64,000 nucleotides of DNA from CALKXV01 sp965228905 (GTDB lineage: Bacteria > Pseudomonadota > Alphaproteobacteria > Rhodobacterales > Rhodobacteraceae). Within the stretch, counting starts at the first letter, position 1, and the number at the start of each line of letters is the position of its first letter. The notes below the pieces were generated by a model. The model had not been told where the DNA came from, did no database searches, and saw only the letters and a list, made by a program, of their open reading frames with translations. Both the position numbers and the translations under genes were made by a program. The stretch covers positions 868,001 through 932,000 of the forward strand of contig CBDDII010000003.1 in assembly GCA_965228905.1 (NCBI GenBank). Reading direction: 5' to 3'. Positions 53,064-62,779 of this stretch are shown here, one piece after another.

Positions 53064-53147
53064 AGATTCGAATCAAATTTTCCCGCACATTTTTTTCAAG
53101 AGTTCCCCCGTCCTCCCACCCCTAACTTACCGGGCGGCGGATTAAGG
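53064..53147 (+). repeat. intergenic repeat family B, copy 2
   Basis: ATTCGAATCAAATTT (53066-53080), then the 45-base core (53103-53147) that matches copy 1 (31017-31061) at 40 of 45 positions. It begins 25 bases past the ptsP stop, in the same orientation to the upstream gene as copy 1, which suggests a 3' UTR role. Confidence 0.7.
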
Positions 53148-53280
53148 TTTGATGAAGTGGCTTGAAAGGATTTTCGGGAATTCCGGGAAGGTGATCTGTC
53201 GCCCCGGTGTTTGGATACAGATCGAACTCGCAGCGTCTTGACGTATCAATGCCAGATTTCTGCATGGAGGTTCTTGAAGA

Positions 53281-53316
53281 AACGCCGTCCGTGATCTCTG
53301 AACCACGGACGGCGTT
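53281..53316. repeat. bidirectional terminator-like hairpin, copy 2 (family C)
   Basis: AACGCCGTCCGTG (53281-53293) and CACGGACGGCGTT (53304-53316) form a perfect 13-bp stem with a 10-nt loop, between convergent ptsP and lpd. It shares the GGACGGCG arm and loop composition with 17531-17574. The rest of 53148-53280 shows no gene. Confidence 0.7.
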
Positions 53317-53345
53317 CTTGACTTCGCGATGTCTGCGTCAGCGCT

Positions 53346-54734
<1,389 letters not shown>

Positions 54735-54787
54735 GGATGTTTTCCTTTTCGGTTCGACACCTGCCGGTGCCGGTCAAATACCTTTCA

Positions 54788-54839
54788 GCGGACCGAAATC
54801 TTGAAAAGATTTCCGTCCGCTTTCTTTTAAAGAAAGCGG
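54788..54839. repeat. tandem double hairpin, copy 2 (family A)
   Basis: GCGGACCGAAATCTT (54788-54802), loop GAA, AAGATTTCCGTCCGC (54806-54820) with one mismatch; then overlapping CCGCTTTCTT (54817-54826), loop TTA, AAGAAAGCGG (54830-54839). It is the same arrangement, loop GAA and second arm as 8242-8287, but in inverted orientation to the flanking genes. It starts six bases after the sucB stop, and may set the lpd to sucB ratio. Confidence 0.7.
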
Positions 54840-54845
54840 ATGCCC

Positions 54846-56372
54846 TCACAAATCCATCAACAACCGCCGCGGATCCTCAAGCGCTTCTTTCACGCGCACC
54901 AGGAAGGTCACCGCGCCCTTGCCATCGACGATCCGGTGGTCATAGGACAGCGCCAGGTACATCATCGGGCGTGCCACGATCTGGCCGTCGACAACCATGG
55001 GGCGCTGCTGGATCTTGTGCATCCCGAGGATGCCCGACTGCGGCGGGTTCAGGATGGGCGAGGACATGAGCGAACCGTAGACGCCGCCGTTCGACAGGGT
55101 GAAGGTGCCGCCCTGCATTTCCGCCATCGTCAGCTTGCCGTCGCGGGCGCGGATGCCCAGTTCGGCGATCTTCTTTTCGATGGCGGCAAAGCTCATCTGG
55201 TCGGCGTCGCGCACGACCGGCACCACAAGGCCCGTGGGCGTGCCCACGGCGACGCCCATGTGGACGAAGTTCTTGTAGACCACGTCGGTGCCGTCGATCT
55301 CGGCATTGACGTCCGGCACCTCTTTCAACGCATGAACGCAGGCCTTGGTGAAAAAGGACATGAAACCCAGTTTCACGCCGTGTTTCTTTTCGAACAGGTC
55401 CTTGTATTCCTTGCGCAAATCCATGACCGCGCCCATGTCCACCTCGTTATAGGTGGTCAGCATGGCGGCGGTGTTCTGGGCATCCTTCAAACGCCGCGCG
55501 ATGGTCTGGCGCAGGCGCGTCATGCGCACACGTTCCTCGCGGCCCGCATCCTCGGCGGCCACGGGGGCGCGGGGGGCGGCGGGCGCTTCGGACTTGGCGG
55601 GCGCGGGCGAGGCAAGCGCCTTTTGCACGTCTTCCTTCATGATGCGGCCGTCCTTGCCGGTGCCGGTCACCTGGTCGGAAGACAGGTTGTTTTCCGCCAT
55701 CATCTTTTTCGCCGAGGGCGCGTCTTCGACATCCTTGCCGGTCTTTTCCGCAGCGGGGGCTGCGGTTTCGGCGGCGGGCGCTTCCTTGGCCGGGGCGGGG
55801 GAGGCGCCTGCACCGGCCTTGATCGTGGCCAGCTTGCCGCCTGCCTCAACCGTGGCACCTTCATCGGCGAGGATTTCATCCAGCACACCGGCCGCGGGGG
55901 CCGGAACCTCGACCGAAACCTTGTCGGTTTCCAACTCGCAAAGCATCTCGTCGGCGGCAACGGTGTCGCCGGTTTTCTTGAACCAGGTCGAAACGGTCGC
56001 TTCGCTGACGCTTTCGCCAAGGGCGGGGACCATGACGTCGACGGTTTCGCCGCCGCCGCTTGCCGCGCCGTTCGAGGCGGGTGCCTCTTCCTTGGCGGCT
56101 GGCGCGGCCTCGGGTTCCTTCGCCGGAGCGCCTGCGCCTTCCGACAGGGTCGCCAGAAGCGCATCGACGCCGACGGTGTCGCCTTCTGCCGCGACGATCT
56201 CGGCCAGTGTGCCCGCAGCGGGTGAGGGCACTTCGACCGTCACCTTGTCGGTTTCCAATTCGCAGAGCATCTCGTCGGCGGCGACGCTATCGCCCGCCTT
56301 CTTGAACCAGGTGGCGACGGTGGCCTCGGTGACGCTTTCGCCCAGGGTGGGGACCCGGATTTCGGTTGCCAT
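54846..56372 (-). CDS. sucB: 2-oxoglutarate dehydrogenase E2 with two lipoyl domains
   Basis: Dihydrolipoyl succinyltransferase core (EC 2.3.1.61), 508 aa. Two lipoyl domains, each with ELETDKV (Lys43 and Lys151), where E. coli SucB has one; Ala/Pro/Glu-rich linkers; a peripheral-subunit-binding domain (DAPSAKKMMAENNLSSDQVT); then the catalytic domain ending YDHRIVDGKG (His479, Asp483). It starts three bases after sucA. The doubled lipoyl arm accounts for its extra ~100 residues. Confidence 0.95.
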   Translation of the reverse strand: MATEIRVPTLGESVTEATVATWFKKAGDSVAADEMLCELETDKVTVEVPSPAAGTLAEIVAAEGDTVGVDALLATLSEGAGAPAKEPEAAPAAKEEAPASNGAASGGGETVDVMVPALGESVSEATVSTWFKKTGDTVAADEMLCELETDKVSVEVPAPAAGVLDEILADEGATVEAGGKLATIKAGAGASPAPAKEAPAAETAAPAAEKTGKDVEDAPSAKKMMAENNLSSDQVTGTGKDGRIMKEDVQKALASPAPAKSEAPAAPRAPVAAEDAGREERVRMTRLRQTIARRLKDAQNTAAMLTTYNEVDMGAVMDLRKEYKDLFEKKHGVKLGFMSFFTKACVHALKEVPDVNAEIDGTDVVYKNFVHMGVAVGTPTGLVVPVVRDADQMSFAAIEKKIAELGIRARDGKLTMAEMQGGTFTLSNGGVYGSLMSSPILNPPQSGILGMHKIQQRPMVVDGQIVARPMMYLALSYDHRIVDGKGAVTFLVRVKEALEDPRRLLMDL

Positions 56373-56375
56373 GAT

Positions 56376-59339
56376 TTATCCTTTCACGGTCAGCGCTTCG
56401 TCCACGAGCGCCGCTTGTTGTGCCTTGTGTGCCGATGCAAGGCCGGTGGCAGGGGATGCGCTGGCGGCGCGTCCTGCGTAAGTCGGCCTTGTGTGTTTTG
56501 CCTTGATGCGGGTCAGGACCCATTCGATGTTGGGTTCCATGAAGGTCCAGCCGCCCTGGTTCTTGGGCTCTTCCTGACACCAGACGTAGTCGGCGTTCGG
56601 GAAGCGTTTCAGTTCCTTCACCATCGCCTGCGCCGGGAAGGGATAGAATTGTTCCACCCGCAATATATAGACATCGTCCAGCCCGCGTGCGTCGCGCTCT
56701 TCCAACAGGTCGTAATAAACCTTGCCGGAACACATCACGACGCGCTTGATCTTGTCGTCGGGTTTCAGATTGGTGTCCGAATTGCCCTTTTCGGCGTCGT
56801 CCCACAGAACCCGGTGGAAGGACGATCCGGTCAGGAAATCCTGTGCCTCGCTCACCGCCATCTTGTGCCTGAGGAGCGATTTCGGCGTCATCAGGACCAG
56901 CGGTTTCCGGTAGGATCGGTGCAACTGGCGGCGCAGGATGTGGAAATAGTTGGCCGGCGTCGTGCAGTTGGCGACGATCCAGTTGTCTTCGGCGCACATC
57001 TGAAGGAACCGCTCCAACCGGGCGCTTGAGTGTTCCGGCCCCTGGCCTTCGAACCCGTGGGGCAGAAGCATGACAAGACCCGACATCCTGAGCCACTTGC
57101 GTTCGCCCGAGGAAATGAACTGGTCGAACATGATCTGGGCACCGTTGGCGAAGTCGCCGAACTGGGCTTCCCACAAGACCAGCGCGTTCGGTTCGGCCAG
57201 CGAATAGCCGTACTCAAAGCCCGAGACCGCGTATTCCGACAGCATGGAGTCGATGACTTCGTAGCGTGCCTGGCCTTCGCGGATGTGATTGAGGGGCTTG
57301 TAGCGTTCCTCGGTGTCCTGGTTGACGAAGGCCGAGTGGCGCTGGCTGAAGGTGCCGCGCGTTGAATCCTGGCCCGACAGGCGCACCGGGAAACCTTCCA
57401 GCAGAAGCGAACCGAAGGCCAGTGCTTCGCCCGTGGCCCAGTCGAACCCTTTGCCGGTCTTGAACATCTCGCGCTTGGCATCGAGAAGACGACCGACCGT
57501 CTTGTGCATCTTGAAACCGTCGGGCGCGGTGGTCAGGCGCTGGCCGATTTCCTCCAGTGTCTTCTTCTTGATGGCGGTCTTGCCGCGTTGGTACTTGTCG
57601 CCTTCCTTGTCCAGATGGCTCCAACGGCCATCCAGCCAGTCGGCCTTGTTCGGTTTGAACACCTTGCCCGCCTCGAACTCTTCGTTCAGATGGGCCTGGA
57701 AGGCGGCTTTCATGTCCTCAATCTCGCCCTCGGGGATCAACCCGTCTTTCACCAGCCGGTCGGTGTAAAGGGACAGGGTCGTCTTATGCCCCTTGATCTT
57801 CTTGTACATGATCGGGTTGGTGAACATCGGCTCGTCGCCTTCGTTGTGCCCGAAGCGGCGGTAGCAGAAGATGTCGATGACCACGTCCTTGTGGAACATC
57901 TGGCGGAACTCGGTCGCGACCTTGGCGGCGTGAACCACCGCCTCGGGGTCGTCGCCGTTGACGTGGAAGATCGGGGCTTCGACCATCAGCGCGATGTCCG
58001 TCGGATAGGGCGACGAACGCGAGAAGTGCGGCGCGGTGGTAAACCCGATCTGGTTGTTGACGACGATATGGATCGTGCCGCCGGTCTTGTGGCCCTTGAG
58101 GCCCGACAGACCGAAACATTCCGCCACGACGCCCTGTCCTGCAAAGGCCGCATCGCCGTGAAGCAGGATCGACAGCACCTTGGTGCGTTCGGTATCCTTC
58201 AACTGGTCCTGCTTGGCGCGGGCCTTGCCCAGAACAACCGGGTTCACCGCTTCGAGGTGCGAGGGGTTGGCGGTCAGGCTGAGGTGCACGGAATTGCCGT
58301 CAAATTCCCGGTCCGACGAGGCGCCGAGGTGGTATTTCACATCGCCCGAGCCATCCACATCCTCGGGCTTGAAGCTGCCGCCCTGGAATTCGTTGAAGAT
58401 CGCCTTGTAGGGCTTGTTCATCACGTTGGCGAGCACCGAGAGACGGCCCCGGTGCGGCATCCCGATGATGATGTCCTGGACGCCCAGTTGTCCGCCGCGC
58501 TTGATGATCTGTTCCATCGCGGGAACCAGGCTTTCGCCGCCATCAAGGCCGAACCGCTTGGTGCCCATGTATTTGACATGAAGGAACTTTTCGAAACCCT
58601 CGGCCTCGACCATCTTGTTCAGGATCGCCTTGCGGCCATTCTGGGTAAAGGCGATTTCCTTGCCCAGACCCTCGATCCGTTCTTTCAGCCAGGAGGCTTC
58701 GACGGGGTCCGAGATATGCATGTATTGCAGCGCGAAGGTGCCGCAATAGGTGCGTTTGACGATGGCAAGGATGTCGCGCATCGAGGCGGTTTCCAGCCCC
58801 AGCACGTTGTCGATGAAGATCGGGCGATCCATGTCGGCATCGGTGAAGCCGTAGGATTTCGGATCAAGCTCGGGGTGCGGGGTTTCTTCACGCATTCCAA
58901 GCGGGTCGAGGTCGGCCACAAGATGGCCCCGGATGCGGTAGGCACGGATGATCATGAGCGCGCGCAGGCTGTCCAGAACCGCACGTTTGACCTGATCTTC
59001 GGTGACCGAAACGCCTTGTTCCTCGGCCTTCGCCTTGATCTTGTCGGCAGCCTTGGCTTGTGCTGCCGGGCCAAGATCGCCCCATTGCCCGTCAAGCGCT
59101 GCCGTCAACTCGTCATTCGGAACGGGCGGCCAGTCGGCACGCGCCCAGCTTGGCCCGGCAGCCTCGGCCGTGGCATCGGCACCGGCATCGCCCAACTCGC
59201 GGAAAAACTGCTGCCAGCCTTCGTCCACCGCGTTCGGATCGTTCGCGTATTTCGCATAAAGCTGTTCGATATACTCGGCGTTGTGGCCTTGCAGGAAGGA
59301 CGAGGCCTTGAAGATGTCATTGGGGGATTGGTCGGTCAT
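56376..59339 (-). CDS. sucA: 2-oxoglutarate dehydrogenase E1
   Basis: ThDP-dependent decarboxylase (EC 1.2.4.2), 987 aa. The N-terminal E2-binding segment FLQGHNAEYIEQLYAKYAND, then the ThDP domains with IIGMPHRGRLSVLANVMNKP, HLGASSDREFDGNSVHLSLT and GDAAFAGQGVVAECFGLSGL, and the C-terminal domain with LPHGFEGQGPEHSSARLERF. Its ATG overlaps the end of a small exported-protein gene by four bases, so sucA translation is coupled to that gene. Confidence 0.96.
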   Translation of the reverse strand: MTDQSPNDIFKASSFLQGHNAEYIEQLYAKYANDPNAVDEGWQQFFRELGDAGADATAEAAGPSWARADWPPVPNDELTAALDGQWGDLGPAAQAKAADKIKAKAEEQGVSVTEDQVKRAVLDSLRALMIIRAYRIRGHLVADLDPLGMREETPHPELDPKSYGFTDADMDRPIFIDNVLGLETASMRDILAIVKRTYCGTFALQYMHISDPVEASWLKERIEGLGKEIAFTQNGRKAILNKMVEAEGFEKFLHVKYMGTKRFGLDGGESLVPAMEQIIKRGGQLGVQDIIIGMPHRGRLSVLANVMNKPYKAIFNEFQGGSFKPEDVDGSGDVKYHLGASSDREFDGNSVHLSLTANPSHLEAVNPVVLGKARAKQDQLKDTERTKVLSILLHGDAAFAGQGVVAECFGLSGLKGHKTGGTIHIVVNNQIGFTTAPHFSRSSPYPTDIALMVEAPIFHVNGDDPEAVVHAAKVATEFRQMFHKDVVIDIFCYRRFGHNEGDEPMFTNPIMYKKIKGHKTTLSLYTDRLVKDGLIPEGEIEDMKAAFQAHLNEEFEAGKVFKPNKADWLDGRWSHLDKEGDKYQRGKTAIKKKTLEEIGQRLTTAPDGFKMHKTVGRLLDAKREMFKTGKGFDWATGEALAFGSLLLEGFPVRLSGQDSTRGTFSQRHSAFVNQDTEERYKPLNHIREGQARYEVIDSMLSEYAVSGFEYGYSLAEPNALVLWEAQFGDFANGAQIMFDQFISSGERKWLRMSGLVMLLPHGFEGQGPEHSSARLERFLQMCAEDNWIVANCTTPANYFHILRRQLHRSYRKPLVLMTPKSLLRHKMAVSEAQDFLTGSSFHRVLWDDAEKGNSDTNLKPDDKIKRVVMCSGKVYYDLLEERDARGLDDVYILRVEQFYPFPAQAMVKELKRFPNADYVWCQEEPKNQGGWTFMEPNIEWVLTRIKAKHTRPTYAGRAASASPATGLASAHKAQQAALVDEALTVKG

Positions 59340-59689
59340 GGGGTCACTCCCTGATTTCTAGGCCCGCAGACAAAAAAGACCTGCCCAGACCGTTGCACGA
59401 ACACGGCTTCGTCTCGTTCCAAGACGTCGCAGACTCGGCTAACGCGATTAACGATCTGGCTTTCTGTGGTGGCGGGGTTGACATAGAACCTAAAATCGAA
59501 CTTCGTACTACTACTCGGATAGTACCATTCTCGATTCTCGTAGTTTGCTATCGTGTGGAATTCTCCGGCGCAGTCTCGCAAGAACTGTCCTTCGTGCGTC
59601 CAATGTATGATTGGTTCGCAGTCGGAACCTGTCGATGAGGCTGCATTTGCGCGATCGGCGATTGGAGGCAAGGCCATGATCGCTGCCAT
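59336..59689 (-). CDS. small protein of unknown function between sucD and sucA
   Basis: 117 aa from ATG 59689 behind GGGAGGG. A short hydrophobic N-terminus (MAAIMALPPIADRANA) is a weak signal peptide. The mature part has CEPIIHWTHEGQFLRDCAGE, EWYYPSSSTKFDFRFYVNP and SGQVFFVCGPRN, with three Cys. I recognise no family. Its stop overlaps the sucA ATG, so it sits translationally inside a TCA-cycle operon. Confidence 0.65.
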   Translation of the reverse strand: MAAIMALPPIADRANAASSTGSDCEPIIHWTHEGQFLRDCAGEFHTIANYENREWYYPSSSTKFDFRFYVNPATTESQIVNRVSRVCDVLERDEAVFVQRSGQVFFVCGPRNQGVTP

Positions 59690-59703
59690 GATCAACCCTC
59701 CCG

Positions 59704-59811
59704 CCCGGTGTGAAACACCGGGCAGCGCCCGACCCGCCCCCGTTTCGCCGCAGGCGAACCTTTGGTTCGACGGCGGGCGCTTCGCACCCACCCTCGGGCC
59801 GGGCGCTGCCC
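59704..59811. other. dense hairpin region upstream of the small sucA-linked gene
   Basis: CCCGGTGT/ACACCGGG (59704-59722) abuts a 12-bp inverted repeat GGGCAGCGCCCG (59720-59731) and CGGGCGCTGCCC (59800-59811). Inside it, TTCGCC/GGCGAA (59744-59758) and CGAACC/GGTTCG (59755-59769) share bases and cannot both form. This resembles an attenuator or switching leader, but no ligand class is recognisable. No gene is evident in 59690-60022. Confidence 0.5.
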
Positions 59812-59892
59812 TTCGTTCTATGGAGCGACCGTGGGTCATGTGCGCTCAACCGCAGGCATGGGGATTGGTTCGACAATGTTGGAATGCGCAAC

Positions 59893-60000
59893 AAGCGGCA
59901 TCTTGAAGATGCCGCTTCGGGACTGGTCTGTCATTCGTTCGTTCCTATCGCCGTATCATCCGATTGGGTTGAACAGTGGGGGGGCCGGTCACCCGGCCCC
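59893..60000 (-). terminator. hairpins downstream of sucD
   Basis: GGGGCCGG (59981-59988) and CCGGCCCC (59993-60000), a perfect 8-bp GC stem with 4-nt loop, lie 23 bases past the sucD stop. AAGCGGCATC and GATGCCGCTT (59893-59917 region) make a second strong stem. There is no T-run. They may stabilise the sucCD transcript or partly terminate it. Confidence 0.5.
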
Positions 60001-60022
60001 GGGTATGTTTATAGGGCGATTC

Positions 60023-60904
60023 TTAACCAATCGCCTCCAGCATTGCTTCGCCAAGACCCGCCGGGCTGTCTGCGACGACGATGCCTGCCGAACGCATGGC
60101 TTCGATCTTGTCGTCCGCACCGCCCTTGCCGCCGGCGACGATCGCACCCGCGTGGCCCATGCGGCGGCCCGGAGGGGCCGTGCGGCCCGCGATGAACCCT
60201 GCAACGGGTTTCGACCGGCCCTTCTTGGCCTCGTCCTTCAAAAACTGTGCCGCTTCTTCCTCGGCAGAGCCGCCGATTTCGCCGATCATGATGATCGACT
60301 GGGTTTCGTCGTCGGCCAGGAACCATTCCAGCACGTCCAGGTGTTCGGTGCCCTTGATCGGGTCGCCGCCGATGCCGACACAGGTCGACTGGCCAAGGCC
60401 CACGTCCGTCGTCTGTTTCACGGCCTCGTAGGTAAGCGTGCCCGAGCGCGAGACAACCCCGACCGAACCCTTCTTGTGGATGTGGCCCGGCATGATGCCG
60501 ATCTTGCATTCGTCGGGCGTGATGACGCCGGGGCAGTTCGGCCCGACAAGGATGCTGTCGCTATCCATCAGCGCGCGTTTCACCGCCATCATGTCCAGAA
60601 CCGGAATGCCCTCGGTGATCGCGACGATCACGGGGATTTCCGCGTCGATGGCTTCGAGGATCGAGTCGGCGGCAAAGGGCGGCGGAACGTAGATCACCGA
60701 TGCGTTGCAGCCCGTCACATGCTTCGCTTCGTGGACCGAGTTGAAGACCGGCAGGTCCAGGTGGGTCTGCCCGCCTTTGCCCGGCGTCACGCCGCCCACC
60801 ATGTTGGTGCCATAGGCAATGGCCTGTTCTGAGTGGAACGTACCCTGAGAGCCGGTGAAGCCCTGGCAGATGACTTTGGTGTCTTTGTTGATGAGAACGG
60901 ACAT
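60023..60904 (-). CDS. sucD: succinyl-CoA synthetase alpha subunit
   Basis: With SucC makes succinate and ATP/GTP from succinyl-CoA (EC 6.2.1.5). ATG 60904 gives 293 aa starting MSVLINKDTKVICQGFTGSQ. CoA-binding GTNMVGGVTPGKGG, ligase signature SRSGTLTYEAVKQTTDVGLG, and the phospho-His loop GRRMGHAGAIV are intact. It is separated from sucC by two exported-protein genes, which is unusual since SucC and SucD form one complex. Confidence 0.96.
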   Translation of the reverse strand: MSVLINKDTKVICQGFTGSQGTFHSEQAIAYGTNMVGGVTPGKGGQTHLDLPVFNSVHEAKHVTGCNASVIYVPPPFAADSILEAIDAEIPVIVAITEGIPVLDMMAVKRALMDSDSILVGPNCPGVITPDECKIGIMPGHIHKKGSVGVVSRSGTLTYEAVKQTTDVGLGQSTCVGIGGDPIKGTEHLDVLEWFLADDETQSIIMIGEIGGSAEEEAAQFLKDEAKKGRSKPVAGFIAGRTAPPGRRMGHAGAIVAGGKGGADDKIEAMRSAGIVVADSPAGLGEAMLEAIG

Positions 60905-60917
60905 GCTGGACTCTTCT

Positions 60918-61973
60918 TCAGTTAAGGATGATGGCCGAAGTGCCATCGTTGATGCACTCACCGGAGTTTCCGGCATGTGCATATCTCAGCCAGAGCATCT
61001 GGCGGGGTGCAAAAATCGAAAGGCCGTCGCAGGGGCCGTTGCCGCCTTCGGGCGCGCCGGGTTGGACCAGGTTGGGAAAAAGGCTGTTGGCAAGCTCGGT
61101 TCCGATGGCCTGGGCGGTTTCCAGGGGCACCGATTGGCTTTGGATCGAACAGTAGATCTCGCCGCTGACGTCGACGTTGCCGAACACGCCTTCGCCGGAC
61201 ATTTCCCAGGAATGAAGATCGCCGGTCGGCGACAGCGTCATGCCAGCCGCCTCCAGCGCGGGCAGCGCCCGTTTCGGTTCTGGATAGTTTCTGAGGCAGG
61301 CTTCGAGCACGGCACGCATGGTCGCAGCGGGGCCGGTTGTATCGGGCTCAGGCGTCTGTGCGAAGGTGTCGGACGTCTGGCCGTCCATCGGAAAGATCGC
61401 CAATGCGCTGATAGCGATGCCATAGGAATAGACTTGGAAATTCGTGACGATATTCGGGTCCGGAAACAGGCCCAAAACGTCCATCAAAACGGTCTTGTCG
61501 AGGCCGCTGCCTTCCGAAGCGTAGATTGATGTGATCTTGAGGACGTCGTCCTCGCCGCCAGCAATCGCGGTGACACCGCTCACTTCCAGCCGCTGGCGCA
61601 ATTCTGCCGCCACGGCCTCGAAATCGCCGATGGGTTGGAGGTTGTGATAACCGACATTGCAGTCGATGAAACGCCGCTCGCCCAGATCGCTTTGCATCAC
61701 GCCCAAGGATTGGCGTTGATCCTGCGTCTGGTGATCGATCTGAATGCGCTTGCCATCCGTGCTGACCGCAATCCGGTGCTCGGGCGGCAGGTTCATGAAG
61801 GCGTCAACATCCACCGCCCGCGCCTGCATTATCGGGGCGCAATGTTCGGTGAACTTCTGCCAGACCTCGTCGATCACGTTGGCCTGGGCAGAGGCAGGAC
61901 CGGACGCCAGCAAAAGAGTGGCAAACGCGGCGATGCCCGCAAAACCAAAGGTAGGCGTGCAGCTAAGTGTCAT
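60918..61973 (-). CDS. exported protein of unknown function between sucC and sucD (II)
   Basis: 351 aa with signal peptide (GFAGIAAFATLLLASGPASA). The N-terminal half (NVIDEVWQKFTEHCAPIMQA; GERRFIDCNVGYHNLQPI) resembles the product of the gene immediately upstream, and the C-terminal half (MRAVLEACLRNYPEPKRALP; SGEIYCSIQSQSVPLETAQA; GNGPCDGLSIFAPRQM) is an extra domain. Several Cys could form disulfides. The ATG overlaps the upstream gene's stop (ATGA), and it ends 13 bases before sucD. Function unknown. Confidence 0.75.
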   Translation of the reverse strand: MTLSCTPTFGFAGIAAFATLLLASGPASAQANVIDEVWQKFTEHCAPIMQARAVDVDAFMNLPPEHRIAVSTDGKRIQIDHQTQDQRQSLGVMQSDLGERRFIDCNVGYHNLQPIGDFEAVAAELRQRLEVSGVTAIAGGEDDVLKITSIYASEGSGLDKTVLMDVLGLFPDPNIVTNFQVYSYGIAISALAIFPMDGQTSDTFAQTPEPDTTGPAATMRAVLEACLRNYPEPKRALPALEAAGMTLSPTGDLHSWEMSGEGVFGNVDVSGEIYCSIQSQSVPLETAQAIGTELANSLFPNLVQPGAPEGGNGPCDGLSIFAPRQMLWLRYAHAGNSGECINDGTSAIILN

Positions 61974-62566
61974 TGCTCAGCTCTCACTTCATGCTGAACA
62001 ACACCATGGAATTGACCAGACACGAGAGAAACTGTGGCGTGGACATCCAGGTCGGGCCAAAGTCCCAACACCGCAAATGAGAATAGTTCGTTCACAGGAA
62101 ACACGGCAGATGTACCCATGTCACCTGTAGGGAAATCCTGTGGCACGTGCCCGCCCACAATTTGGACCCCCGCGTTTCGCAATTCATCAAAGATCGGCTT
62201 GATCGTTTGTGCGATTCCCGAGGAAACACCATTGCTGTCGATTGTAAGTTTGACACTGCAACGTCTTACTTGCCGGTTTCCGACAACGAATATGCCAACC
62301 TCTTCGTAGCCTGGCTGTGCGAAATTGAGAATGCTCAAATAGTGCTTGTCGGGGGAAAGGCTGGTAACACGTTCTCCCAAGGCGCCCGGCACCTGCAACG
62401 ATTCAAGATAGGCGTCAGGATCACGCAGCACCAAGCCGCAACGTTGGACAAACTGATCCCATACAGGCCGAACAGCAGCCTGACCATTTGCGTACGCAGT
62501 CGAGCAGGGAACAACCCCTAATGCAAATATGGCAGCGGTCGCAATTGGCGCAAATCGCTTCACCAT
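61970..62566 (-). CDS. exported protein of unknown function between sucC and sucD (I)
   Basis: 198 aa from ATG 62566. Signal peptide MVKRFAPIATAAIFALGVVP, then AAVRPVWDQFVQRCGLVLRD, VVGNRQVRRCSVKLTIDSNG and IVGGHVPQDFPTGD. It aligns by eye with the first half of the following gene's product (VW-x2-F-x3-C, then a CxV strand), so the two are probably paralogues. Base composition is a little lower in GC than sucC and sucD. Function unknown. Confidence 0.72.
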   Translation of the reverse strand: MVKRFAPIATAAIFALGVVPCSTAYANGQAAVRPVWDQFVQRCGLVLRDPDAYLESLQVPGALGERVTSLSPDKHYLSILNFAQPGYEEVGIFVVGNRQVRRCSVKLTIDSNGVSSGIAQTIKPIFDELRNAGVQIVGGHVPQDFPTGDMGTSAVFPVNELFSFAVLGLWPDLDVHATVSLVSGQFHGVVQHEVRAEQ

Positions 62567-62619
62567 TTCAGCACCCAATCTCAAACATCTGCCGTGTTCT
62601 CCGCTGGCCGGGAACAATG

Positions 62620-62771
62620 CTTGTGTTTTGCACAAGCAAGCGTCGACATTTGGCACGCTCGGCCACTGAAACGCTCGTTGGACGTGCCTTCGCCACTGAC
62701 GAACCAGCACGGCGCGTTGCGCGTTCGCGCCTCAAACGCTCCACCGGAGCGTTTGCCGACCATATGGTCGG
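62620..62771 (-). terminator. three hairpins downstream of sucC
   Basis: CCGACC/GGTCGG around ATAT (62756-62771) lies nine bases past the sucC stop, followed in transcription order by AAACGCTCC/GGAGCGTTT (62734-62754) and TGCTTGTG/CACAAGCA (62620-62640). All stems are perfect and none has a T-run. They probably stabilise the sucC 3' end or partly terminate before the exported-protein genes. Confidence 0.5.
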
Positions 62772-62779
62772 TCCGGCGC

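Noticed and set aside
57504..59354. 616-aa open frame antisense to sucA
   Set aside because: Shadow of a universally conserved gene.
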